A DNA stretch of 64,000 nt from an uncultured Pelagibacteraceae bacterium (GCA_902546145.1 CACCIT010000001.1:62001-126000), one strand, 5' to 3'. Shown: positions 46,248 through 53,717, counted from the stretch's first letter. Numbers and translations: made by a program. Notes: generated by a model not told the origin, from the letters alone.

Positions 46248-46468
46248 TATGTAAAATCAAACTCATCTCTTTCTCTTCCAGTTTTTGAGTTTCTAAACTT
46301 ATGTTTTATTACTCTTACTTCTTTTTCAAGCGCGCTAATAATTTGCTCAGCTTCATCTGTTGAGTAAGCGTAATGACTTTTATTAGCTAAATTACCAATG
46401 AGCTTAATAGTTTTAATTGCTTTGTTAGTTCTGCTTTTTGCAAGTTCTCTAAATTTTTTATCTTTCAT
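46247..46468 (-). CDS. Small helical protein, first gene of the island operon
   Basis: A 73-residue protein from ATG 46468: a basic helix (KDKKFRELAKSRTNKAIKTI), KLIGNLANKSHYAYST near residue 23-38, and a charged helix (DEAEQIISALEKEVRVIKHKF). I reject the longer reading that starts at 46522, since it would place the promoter inside the gene. The R-x-N-K-A-x-x-x-I-x-LIGNLANKS-x-YxY pattern resembles small proteins found beside restriction- and ATPase-type defence genes; function unknown. It is coupled to the wHTH gene by TAATG. Confidence 0.65.
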   Translation of the reverse strand: MKDKKFRELAKSRTNKAIKTIKLIGNLANKSHYAYSTDEAEQIISALEKEVRVIKHKFRNSKTGRERDEFDFT

Positions 46469-46475
46469 TGTATTT

Positions 46476-46504
46476 AATATATGTTGCCATATGGCATATG
46501 TCAA
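46476..46504 (-). promoter_or_regulatory. Near-consensus promoter of the island operon, leaderless
   Basis: On the minus strand: TTGACA (46499-46504), 17-base spacer, TATATT (46476-46481), then only 7 bases to ATG 46468. Transcription should begin at or within a base or two of the start codon, so the mRNA is likely leaderless and no SD is present. The -35 hexamer and spacing are ideal, making it the best promoter seen in the window. It is the only plausible one for all four genes. Confidence 0.75.
46485..46496. promoter_or_regulatory. 12-bp palindrome TGCCATATGGCA in the promoter spacer (putative operator)
   Basis: A perfect inverted repeat centred in the spacer between the -35 and -10 boxes, containing GCC/GGC in a very AT-rich background. 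A dimeric repressor bound here would block RNA polymerase. The wHTH or the first small protein of the operon are candidates for autoregulation. Confidence 0.6.
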
Positions 46505-46849
46505 GTGTAAATAATTATACAACCTATAGACTAATCATTATTTAAACCTATATTTACAACAATATTTAGACGAGTATCTTTTTAATTAATTATAAATAAG
46601 AAAGCAGATAATTAAAATTTTTATTAAAATAAATTGTATAAAGACTCATCTATTTAATTAAAAAACTTAAATACATACTTGAAACAAATTAGATAAATCA
46701 AATAGCTATTGAGTGTGTGCAAAAAATCTATAGCTCTTAAATATCATTTATTTATTGAGTCGTTTTGACTCGTTAAATATATTATAGGATTTTATAGGAT
46801 AACTTGAAACAAACTTGAAACAAACGAGATAAATCAAGGTATAAGTAGT
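46505..46849. other. Gene-free right end of the island
   Basis: 345 bases with no credible ORF. It holds the right 101-bp repeat (46604-46704), a GAGTC-N5-GACTC inverted repeat (46757-46771), a duplicated TTATAGGAT, and at 46802-46836 a tandem ACTTGAAACAA followed by ACGAGATAAATCAA that is a diverged form of the end of the 101-bp repeat. TATAAG at 46840-46845 directly before the restored gene may be its new -10, with TTGAAA upstream. Confidence 0.55.
46604..46704 (+). repeat. Right copy of the imperfect 101-bp direct repeat
   Basis: Partner of 43188-43288, same orientation, no gaps. Its last part (ACTTGAAACAAATTAGATAA) recurs a third time in modified form at 46802-46836, just before the restored gene. 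The triple occurrence suggests a protein-binding or promoter sequence linked to the island ends. Confidence 0.9.
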
Positions 46850-46910
46850 ATGAACAAAGAAAACGCAAGTAAACTCTGGAAAATTATTCAGGAAGCTGGC
46901 GATTATTTGG
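46849..46910 (+). repeat. Right copy of the 62-bp duplication (attR-like)
   Basis: Identical to 43071-43132; here it continues in frame into the intact target gene. The element thus brings a replacement for the first 20 codons of the gene it interrupts. Confidence 0.95.
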
Positions 46911-47077
46911 TGGGACAATTACCTGACCATCCAAATCACCCTAAAGGAAGAAACCCCTATGCTCATGTTGCTATCTGTGTGAAGAGTAAATTCAATGCAA
47001 GTTATAAGGATATTCCTGATGAAAAATTTGATGAAGTTATAAAGTATATTGAGTTTTTAAAAGAAAATCCTAGTTAG
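46850..47077 (+). CDS. Small protein restored by the island, possible ORF6C-like C-terminal domain
   Basis: A 75-residue protein. The C-terminal half (AHVAICVKSKFNASYKDIPD, then DEVIKYIEFLKENPS) resembles the ORF6C module at the end of phage antirepressors, with an F-x-A/G-S-Y-K-D-I-P core followed by a helix. The N-terminal half has an HPNHPKGRNPY segment. No SD is seen and a TATAAG element lies 4 bases before the ATG, which could give a leaderless transcript. Its end overlaps convergent ltaE by 8 bases. Function unknown; the ORF6C comparison is by eye and tentative. Confidence 0.6.
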   Translation: MNKENASKLWKIIQEAGDYLVGQLPDHPNHPKGRNPYAHVAICVKSKFNASYKDIPDEKFDEVIKYIEFLKENPS

Positions 47078-48119
47078 ATTTAATTGTATTTAACAATTCA
47101 TCAACATCACTAGCTTTAGTATTCCAAGCAGCAACTAATCTAACCGCTTTACCATCCAATTCTTCTTCATTCATTTTGTAACCTTGAGAATTTAGATGTT
47201 CTATTTTTTCTCTTGGAAATTTTGCAAAAACTTCATTTGCCTCTGTTGGATAAGCAATTTCAATATCATTATGTTTACTTAAACCATCACTTAATTTTTT
47301 ACCCATTGCATTAGCATGTTTTGCGTTTCTCAACCAAACATCATTTGAAATGTAGGCATCTAGTTGAGCAGACACAAAACGCATTTTAGATAATAAATGC
47401 CCTGCTCTTTTCATTAAAAAAGCAATGTCCCCTACTAATTCTTTCTTAAAAAATATAATTGCTTCAGCAGCTAAACATCCATTTTTAGTTGCTCCAAATG
47501 ACAATACATCAACCCCTGATTTCCAAGTCATTTCAGCAGGAGTTGCACCTAAAGATACCAATGCATTAGCAAATCTAGCACCATCCATATGTAAATTTAG
47601 ATTATGTTTGTGAGTTATCTCTGCAATTTTTTTGATTTCATCTAATTGATAAACTTCCCCTGTTTCACATACTTGAGTGATACTGACTGATGAAGGTTGG
47701 GTGTGATGCACAATTCCTTTTCCACCTATCGATTGGTGTAATTCTTCTGCAGTTATTTTTCCCATTATTCCAGTTAAAGGAATTAATTTTCCACCTCCTG
47801 TATAAAATTCAGGGGCACCACATTCATCCGTATTAATGTGAGACATCTTATGGCAATAAATATTTCCATATGATGGTGTCATTGTAGATAAAGCTAATGC
47901 ATTTGCAGCTGTCCCTGATGCAGTTGGAAAAACAATTACTTCTTTTTCAAATATTTCAGAAAACTTATCTTGTAACTCTGTTGATAAAGGATCATTTCCA
48001 TAAGGAGTACTATCTCCTTCATTTGCTTTTATGATTGCCTCTAATACTTCAGGACAAGCACCCGCAACATTATCGGAAGCGAATTTAACCCGCTCTCTTT
48101 TTGTTTTTATTTTTGCCAT
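47070..48119 (-). CDS. ltaE: Low-specificity L-threonine aldolase
   Basis: PLP enzyme cleaving L-threonine or allo-threonine to glycine and acetaldehyde, of the beta-eliminating lyase family. The 349 residues include ASDNVAGACPEV at 15, the 'VFPTASGTAANALAL' segment near 63, Asp179 in LHMDGARFANA and the PLP lysine K212 in SFGATKNGC. It lies two bases downstream of the amidinotransferase gene and may be in its operon; glycine from this enzyme could feed an amidinotransferase reaction. Confidence 0.93.
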   Translation of the reverse strand: MAKIKTKRERVKFASDNVAGACPEVLEAIIKANEGDSTPYGNDPLSTELQDKFSEIFEKEVIVFPTASGTAANALALSTMTPSYGNIYCHKMSHINTDECGAPEFYTGGGKLIPLTGIMGKITAEELHQSIGGKGIVHHTQPSSVSITQVCETGEVYQLDEIKKIAEITHKHNLNLHMDGARFANALVSLGATPAEMTWKSGVDVLSFGATKNGCLAAEAIIFFKKELVGDIAFLMKRAGHLLSKMRFVSAQLDAYISNDVWLRNAKHANAMGKKLSDGLSKHNDIEIAYPTEANEVFAKFPREKIEHLNSQGYKMNEEELDGKAVRLVAAWNTKASDVDELLNTIKSN

Positions 48120-48121
48120 TG

Positions 48122-49237
48122 TTATTGTTTTGGAAAATAATCTTTTAAAGTGCCTTCTCTATATACATCTGCTGTACAACAATGAAGTCCTCCACCAAAT
48201 GCATAAGCATCTCTTAATTCTACAGGCACTACTTCCATTCCTAATTTATCTAATTGCTCAGCTTGATAAATTTCACTTTTCTCAACACAAACTGTTTTAG
48301 GATCTAAAACCAAAACATTCATTGATAACCATGTTGAAGAATAACAAAGTGGTGGCGGTTCGTTATGAGCTGGTTGAGCACTATCAACAATTTGCCATCC
48401 ATTATCTTCAAAAAGTTTTCTTTGTTCTTTTGGTAATCTTCTTTGAGGATTGTTGATTATTAAACCTTCTTTTATTGGGGTAAACGTTGCATCAATGTGA
48501 ATAGGATATGGATCTCCTGGGAAATTTACTGCGTGAACTCTGTGATCTTTATAATGTCTTTTTAGCCAATCAATTCCTTTTAAATTAGTTGTAAATCCAT
48601 GTTGCACAACCAAATCTTTTCCAAATCTCAATACATCTGCTGCATCAAACAATGGCTCTTCTTCAGTAGTTACAAAATATTTTTTCTCAGTCCACTCTAA
48701 TCTTTTTTGAACACCAATTTTATCTGATAAATAATCTTTTCTGTAATCTGCATCTGTTAATCTTGGTTTTGGAGCAGACTCGTGTCTCATGTTAGGATCT
48801 TGATTGTAATAATCTTTAAGTAATGGTCGGTAACATAAATATTCAAACCAACGACATCTGTAACTCATTGTTGCTTCTAAAATTTCATTACCCACAGTTA
48901 ACAAAACATCTCTTGGAGGCATACAACCAAACATAGTTTCTGCTTCCCAATCTGGTGTTGATGTTTTTTGATTAAAATCAATTGGTGTTGGTCGATCAAC
49001 TTTAATACCTCTTTTTTGAAGCATGTTAGAAAAGTTGTCTAACAATTCATTTGCTTTATCGACAGTGTCTTTGGTTCTTGGACCAAACTGTCCTCGCATA
49101 TCACTATCTTCAGGAACTTTTGCATCTAATGCTGGCTCTGGTGCTGGAATACAAGTACCATCCGCTCTTCCAACAATTACATGTTTTAACGGATCCCATT
49201 CATTCCAACTATTAACAATAGTTTTGTTCTCGCTCAT
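48122..49237 (-). CDS. Glycine amidinotransferase-like enzyme
   Basis: A 371-residue amidinotransferase of the AGAT (GATM) family. Family enzymes move the amidino group of arginine to glycine or another amine, giving guanidinoacetate and ornithine. D201 in FDAADVLRF, H247 in PIHIDATF and the nucleophile C353 in GGGLHCCTADV match the human AGAT triad. TRP- and Cys-rich elements near 100-140 (MFGCMPPRD, CRWFEYLCYR) are also conserved. It is next to a creatinase gene. Acceptor specificity cannot be read from the sequence; glycine is the default, other amines are known in relatives. Confidence 0.85.
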   Translation of the reverse strand: MSENKTIVNSWNEWDPLKHVIVGRADGTCIPAPEPALDAKVPEDSDMRGQFGPRTKDTVDKANELLDNFSNMLQKRGIKVDRPTPIDFNQKTSTPDWEAETMFGCMPPRDVLLTVGNEILEATMSYRCRWFEYLCYRPLLKDYYNQDPNMRHESAPKPRLTDADYRKDYLSDKIGVQKRLEWTEKKYFVTTEEEPLFDAADVLRFGKDLVVQHGFTTNLKGIDWLKRHYKDHRVHAVNFPGDPYPIHIDATFTPIKEGLIINNPQRRLPKEQRKLFEDNGWQIVDSAQPAHNEPPPLCYSSTWLSMNVLVLDPKTVCVEKSEIYQAEQLDKLGMEVVPVELRDAYAFGGGLHCCTADVYREGTLKDYFPKQ

Positions 49238-49242
49238 AAAGA

Positions 49243-50460
49243 TTAGTTTTTTATAATATTATGCTCAGGCCCGAAAGGAAATTTTGTAATATTTTCTGCT
49301 CCATCTTTACCAATCACTAATATATCGTGTTCTCTATATCCACCAGCACCAGGATTACCTTCTGGGATCATTATCATTGGCTCCATAGAAACCACCATAT
49401 TTTCCTCAAGAACAGTATCAATATCTTCTCTTAATTCTAAACCAGCTTCTCTTCCATAAAAATGTGAAAGCATACCAAATGAATGGCCATAGCCAAATGT
49501 TCGGTACTGAAGGTAACCAAGTTCAGCAAATAATTCATTTAACTCATGACAAATATCAGAACATTTAACACCTGGTTTGATTAATTCTAATCCTCGCTTA
49601 TGAACTTTAACATTTGCTTCCCAAGCTTTAAGGGAGGCATCATCTGCATGGTCTAAAAACAAAGTTCTCTCCAATGCAGTGTAATATCCTGAGATCATTG
49701 GGAAAGTATTTAAAGATAAAATATCTCCTTTAACTAATTTTCTATTAGTCTTTGGATTGTGAGCTCCATCTGTATTGATACCAGATTGGAACCATACCCA
49801 AGTGTCCATGTATTCTGCACCTGGATAACTTTTAACAATCTCCCTTTCCATTCTATCCCTTGCTGCTATTGCTACTTCGATCTCCGTGTTATCTTCTCTA
49901 ATATTTTTAGCTATTTCTTCACCACCAATGTCTGCAATCCTTGCGCCATTTCGAATGATCTCAATTTCTTCATCAGATTTAATCATTCTAAGTTTCATTA
50001 GATCTTTTGAAACATCACTAAAAACAGAGAAAGTAAAAATAGATCCTATTTTTTCTCTCATATCTAAAGTGACATGATCATTTTCAATTCCTATGTTTTT
50101 TGGAGGCTCATCTCTTCCAATAATTGATACAATTGCTCTTAGAAAGTTATCTCTTTTCCAATCAGTATAAATAACATTATCACAATGTGATCTACGCCAT
50201 GGTTGGCTTGCATCAATATTAGCTGAAATTGTTGAAATTTTATCTTGAGTAATCACACATCCATATGGTCTTCCAAAAGAACAGTAAATAAAACCTGTGT
50301 AATACGCAACGTTATGCATGGATGTTAAAATAATCATATCAAGACCATTTTTTTCCATCACCGATCTAAGTTTACTTACTCGATCGTTATACTCTTTATC
50401 TGTAAATGGTAATTTTACTTTTTCACCATTTTTAAGTTCAAAAAAATCTGGTCGTTCCAT
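49243..50460 (-). CDS. Creatinase (creatine amidinohydrolase)
   Basis: A 405-residue pita-bread M24 protein that matches bacterial creatinase along its length. SFGRPYGCVIT near 61, NIDASQPWRR near 81-90, DTWVWFQSGINTDGAHNP with catalytic His234, YYTALERTLFLD with Glu264, and SMEPMIM with Glu360 are offset by two from His232, Glu262 and Glu358 of Pseudomonas creatinase. Creatinase hydrolyses creatine to sarcosine and urea without metal. Very high resemblance makes it more likely than a peptidase. It precedes the amidinotransferase gene (5 bases) and follows a DMT permease. Confidence 0.9.
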   Translation of the reverse strand: MERPDFFELKNGEKVKLPFTDKEYNDRVSKLRSVMEKNGLDMIILTSMHNVAYYTGFIYCSFGRPYGCVITQDKISTISANIDASQPWRRSHCDNVIYTDWKRDNFLRAIVSIIGRDEPPKNIGIENDHVTLDMREKIGSIFTFSVFSDVSKDLMKLRMIKSDEEIEIIRNGARIADIGGEEIAKNIREDNTEIEVAIAARDRMEREIVKSYPGAEYMDTWVWFQSGINTDGAHNPKTNRKLVKGDILSLNTFPMISGYYTALERTLFLDHADDASLKAWEANVKVHKRGLELIKPGVKCSDICHELNELFAELGYLQYRTFGYGHSFGMLSHFYGREAGLELREDIDTVLEENMVVSMEPMIMIPEGNPGAGGYREHDILVIGKDGAENITKFPFGPEHNIIKN

Positions 50461-50466
50461 AATAAT

Positions 50467-51372
50467 TTAATTTAATGCTATGTAGCGTTTATTCCATCTC
50501 ATAATTAAGCTGTAGTAGAATAAAGATACAAACAAAAAGAAACCTCCAATAATTGTATTTGTTGATGGTACTTCATTAATTCCTAAAATTGGTAACCAAA
50601 CCCAAAATATTCCACCCACAACTTCTGTTAAAGATAACAATGTTAACTCAGCAGCTGGAATAGCTTTTGAACCAATTGAATATAAAATTAATCCTGAACA
50701 AACTAAAAATCCATGAAGTGAAAATAAAGAACTATTATAACTCGTAGCAAAGAATGCTTGTCCAGTAGATAAAATCATAATTGATGCAAACACAAAACAA
50801 AAGAAACCAGCAAAAGCAACTGTTGTAAATTTAGGAGTTTCCTTTCGCCATCTTAGCGAAACTGAAAATACTGAAAAACCTATCGATGAGGTTAGTCCAA
50901 ATACAAAACCAATTAAAGATTTCTCACCAGTATTACCAATTGCCATTATCAATATGCCAGCTGAAGCAATTATAATTGATATCCAAACATTAAGTGAAAT
51001 TCGTTCTCTAAGAAATAAAAACGCTAAAAGTGCAGTAAAGAAAGGCATTGCAGCCAAACAAAGTAAAGTAACAGCAGCACTGGTATTTGTTATCGAGTAA
51101 ATAAACGTAATCATTGCAACTCCAAGACCTGAGCCACCAACTACTCCTGATAATCCTATTTTATAGTAATTTTTATAAAAGTTTTTTCCCTCTTCAAAAT
51201 ATAAGTAGAGATTAAGTAGAATAAAAATAGTTAAACCTCTTCCAAAAATATACTGCCAAGGAACAAGATTAGGACTATCCATATATCTTACAACCAAAGG
51301 TCCAAATGACCATAAAATACCAGCAAATAGTACAATTGGGACAGCAAGTTTTGGATTTCTTAACTCTAACAT
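50467..51372 (-). CDS. EamA/DMT-family transporter
   Basis: A 301-residue protein with ten predicted helices in two EamA repeats. 'VPWQYIFGRGLTIFILL' near 37 and 'TSAAVTLLCLAAMPFFTALLAFLFLRERIS' are typical of the family, and residues near 255-262 (EVVGGIFW) repeat the pattern. It lies 6 bases before the creatinase gene as the probable first gene of DMT-creatinase-amidinotransferase-ltaE, and a role in exchange of creatine-like solutes or their products is inferred from this only. Confidence 0.82.
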   Translation of the reverse strand: MLELRNPKLAVPIVLFAGILWSFGPLVVRYMDSPNLVPWQYIFGRGLTIFILLNLYLYFEEGKNFYKNYYKIGLSGVVGGSGLGVAMITFIYSITNTSAAVTLLCLAAMPFFTALLAFLFLRERISLNVWISIIIASAGILIMAIGNTGEKSLIGFVFGLTSSIGFSVFSVSLRWRKETPKFTTVAFAGFFCFVFASIMILSTGQAFFATSYNSSLFSLHGFLVCSGLILYSIGSKAIPAAELTLLSLTEVVGGIFWVWLPILGINEVPSTNTIIGGFFLFVSLFYYSLIMRWNKRYIALN

Positions 51373-51421
51373 ATGGAGAAATCTAATTCTAAAAAGATTT
51401 TTCTACAACAAAAATACGTTT

Positions 51422-52675
51422 CTAAATCAAAGTTTGATTGGAGTGGTTGGGGAAAAAACAATCTAAGATGTCTCCTTTTTTAAATTTTGATTTCCCTGCT
51501 GGTAACAAAGACCAAATGTTTGATTTAACAAAAGATTTTACTCTAAAAGACTCTTGCCCTTGTAAAATCTCAACTTCTATTTTTCCATTTTTAGTTGTGC
51601 TTAATTTACTTTTTGCAAACCTTGTAAAATTCTGTTTTTTAGAAAAACTATTTTTTAAAGTTGCCCTAATAGGCTGTTCTTCACTTAGTCCTAAAATGTT
51701 TTCCATAAAAGGAATAACGAAAAATCTAAAACAAGCAGATGATGACATTGGATTTCCTGGAAGTCCAAAGATTGCTTTTTGTTTTCCTTTAATTTTGGCA
51801 AATAAAATTGGTTTTCCTGGTCGGATTGCTACACTTTTAAAATAATTGGATAATTTAAATGTCTTAACAACACTTGGAATATAGTCATATTTTCCAGCAG
51901 AAACAGCGCCTGAGGTTATCAATATATCGGTATCAGTACTTATAAGTTTTTTAATTTGAGATTTATAAATATTTTGATGGTTGTCTCTAAGTATTCCACC
52001 ATTTTTAAAATTGAATAAAAAGTTTTCTTTAAGATTTTTGATATAATGACTATTAGAGTTTCTAACTTTCCAATTTGGAATGTTGTCTTGGTCGGTAATT
52101 TCATTTCCTGTTGAAAAAAATAAAATATTAATCTTCTTTTTAACTTTAATTTTTTTTATCCCCAATGTTTTAAAAGCTAAAATGTGATTTGGCTGTATTA
52201 TTGTATTTTTTTTTACAACCATCTCACCTTTTTTAAAATCTGAACCTGCAAATCTCACATGATTAAATTTTTTAATTTTTTGATTAACTAAAATATATTT
52301 TCTATTATTTTTGTTTGGATAAAAAATAATTTGTTCTATTGGGATAATTGTATCAAAACTTTTAGGGATTATACCACCTGTCATTATTTCAACAGCATCA
52401 TATTTTTTAATTTTTTTATTTAATGATTTTGTTCCTGCTGCAATGGATCCGATTATTTTAAATTGTTTTGGTGAATTTTTCTTAATTCCATTAGTATCTT
52501 TCGATTTAACTGCAAATCCATCAAATGCAGCATTATCTCCTGATGGATAATTGATCTTTGAATAAATGTTATCTGAAATCACTCTATTAAGAGAATTTTC
52601 ACTAGATATACTTTGATCTTTAATTTTAATTTTTGCTTTTTTTAAAATTTTTCTAGATTGATCGTAACTAATCAT
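51422..52675 (-). CDS. moeA: Molybdopterin molybdenumtransferase MoeA
   Basis: MoeA inserts molybdate into adenylated molybdopterin. The 417 residues contain the domain I/II start 'GDNAAFDGFAVKS' near 47, 'MTGGIIPKSFDTIIPIE' near 98, FFSTGNEI near 188 and the domain III 'VAIRPGKPILFAKI' and GLPGNPMSS near 300-312. It shares an 8-base overlap with mobA and sits near the formate dehydrogenase genes, which need the cofactor. Confidence 0.94.
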   Translation of the reverse strand: MISYDQSRKILKKAKIKIKDQSISSENSLNRVISDNIYSKINYPSGDNAAFDGFAVKSKDTNGIKKNSPKQFKIIGSIAAGTKSLNKKIKKYDAVEIMTGGIIPKSFDTIIPIEQIIFYPNKNNRKYILVNQKIKKFNHVRFAGSDFKKGEMVVKKNTIIQPNHILAFKTLGIKKIKVKKKINILFFSTGNEITDQDNIPNWKVRNSNSHYIKNLKENFLFNFKNGGILRDNHQNIYKSQIKKLISTDTDILITSGAVSAGKYDYIPSVVKTFKLSNYFKSVAIRPGKPILFAKIKGKQKAIFGLPGNPMSSSACFRFFVIPFMENILGLSEEQPIRATLKNSFSKKQNFTRFAKSKLSTTKNGKIEVEILQGQESFRVKSFVKSNIWSLLPAGKSKFKKGDILDCFFPNHSNQTLI

Positions 52676-53276
52676 TTTTTAATAAATCTTTAGCTTGTTC
52701 TAAATCTTCTTTTGTATTGATATTAAAGAAAGGATCTTGATTTGAAAACTCCATATTAATTATTTTAACTCCAATACTATTAGCCCACAATTCAACTTTC
52801 CGAGCTCCTTTTTCTAGATCATCTTCTAATTGATCTAATAAATTCATCGACCATAAACCAAAGATGTTGTGCCTAGTATTGTTTGATTTTATAAAAAATA
52901 AACTACTTTCATTTTCATCAATTTGATTAATGAATTGCTCTAAAATTTCTTTTTTAAAAAAAGGAGTATCTACTGGAAAAGTTGCAATCCATTGATAGTT
53001 TTTTTTATGATCTTTGACCCATTTCATTGCTGACAGAACTCCACCTAAAGGGCCAAGATCTTTTTTAATATCTCCAATTAGTGAAATTTTATCTGAATTA
53101 GTAAATTTAATTGAATTATTTGATACTATTAATACTTCCTTAAATTCATCAATTATTTCTGCCAAGATGTAATCAATTAATATTTTATCAGCTAGCAATA
53201 TTTGAGATTTATCTTCACCAAACCTTTGTGACTTCCCGCCTGCTAGCACTGTTCCTAAAATATTGTTATGTTCCAT
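52668..53276 (-). CDS. mobA: Molybdenum cofactor guanylyltransferase MobA
   Basis: MobA adds GMP to molybdopterin to give the guanine dinucleotide cofactor used by formate dehydrogenases. From ATG 53276 it has 202 residues: the nucleotide loop LAGGKSQRFGEDKSQ, the 'LGPLGGVLSAM' segment and 'FPVDTPFF' metal-binding Asp. The upstream Met six codons earlier is rejected because family members start close to the LAGG loop. First of the mobA-moeA pair; divergent from the NifU-like gene. Confidence 0.9.
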   Translation of the reverse strand: MEHNNILGTVLAGGKSQRFGEDKSQILLADKILIDYILAEIIDEFKEVLIVSNNSIKFTNSDKISLIGDIKKDLGPLGGVLSAMKWVKDHKKNYQWIATFPVDTPFFKKEILEQFINQIDENESSLFFIKSNNTRHNIFGLWSMNLLDQLEDDLEKGARKVELWANSIGVKIINMEFSNQDPFFNINTKEDLEQAKDLLKND

Positions 53277-53318
53277 TAATAAAATATAAAACATTCAAAT
53301 TTGAATTAAAGAAATTAA

Positions 53319-53717
53319 ATGGATTTAAGAATTTTAGAAATCGCGTCTCACACAGAAAATAATAAAGTTTTAGAAAACTTTACTCACAAATCAAAAAACA
53401 AAAATCCTATTTGTGGAGATGAAATGGAAATAAGCTTAATTGTCAAAGATGACGTTGTAAAAGATATGGGTTATCAGTGTAAATCTTGTATTTATTGCCA
53501 AGCATCTGTAAGCTTATTATCTAGAAAAATTAAGGATAAAAACTTAAAGGAAATAAAAGATTTTGTTACCGCTGGTGAAAAATTGTTTGAAGATGTTAAA
53601 GTAAGTCTAGAAAAACACTGGAAAGATTTTAAAGAAATTTTAGATAAAAAAAATCTTTCGAGGAAAGAATGTTTGCTTTTACCTTTAAGAACAATTGTTA
53701 AAGCATTAAAAATTTAA
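53319..53717 (+). CDS. NifU/IscU-like iron-sulfur scaffold
   Basis: A 132-residue IscU-fold protein. Cys32 in NPICGDEM (with adjacent Asp), Cys57/Cys60 in CKSCIYCQASVS and a late Cys in RKECLLLP supply the three scaffold cysteines, with an additional Cys54. The first helix EIASHTENN replaces the usual YxNPRN segment. It starts the plus-strand operon leading to formate dehydrogenase, and may deliver clusters to its many Fe-S sites. This genome probably also has a SUF system elsewhere. Confidence 0.85.
   Translation: MDLRILEIASHTENNKVLENFTHKSKNKNPICGDEMEISLIVKDDVVKDMGYQCKSCIYCQASVSLLSRKIKDKNLKEIKDFVTAGEKLFEDVKVSLEKHWKDFKEILDKKNLSRKECLLLPLRTIVKALKI

Larger units (their letters stand above)
43072..46910. 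mobile_element. 3.7-kb genomic island inserted in a small gene, carrying a GHKL ATPase operon
   Basis: The insert is delimited by 62-bp perfect direct repeats made of the 5' end of the target gene. The right copy continues into the intact gene, which converges with ltaE by an 8-base overlap as expected of an undisturbed locus; the left copy is truncated. Inside are a four-gene minus-strand operon, a second pair of imperfect 101-bp repeats near the ends, short iterons, and two gene-free stretches of about 240 and 345 bases. No integrase, transposase or replication gene is present. I infer site-specific insertion by a recombinase supplied in trans; tandem duplication followed by divergence is an alternative. 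Base composition resembles the chromosome. Confidence 0.8.

Noticed and set aside
46469-46522. Longer start (MYNYLHLTYA...) for the first island gene
   Set aside because: The added 54 bases contain the TTGACA/TATATT promoter and the palindrome; the shorter ATG 46468 begins where family-like sequence starts.
43072-46910. Composite transposon or insertion sequence
   Set aside because: The flanking repeats are direct, lie in a coding sequence, and contain no transposase; there are no terminal inverted repeats at the borders.
49243-50460. Xaa-Pro aminopeptidase as function of the M24 protein
   Set aside because: Active-site and whole-length sequence follow creatinase (FQSGINTDGAHNP, YREHDIL), and the metal-ligand pattern of the peptidases is not kept.
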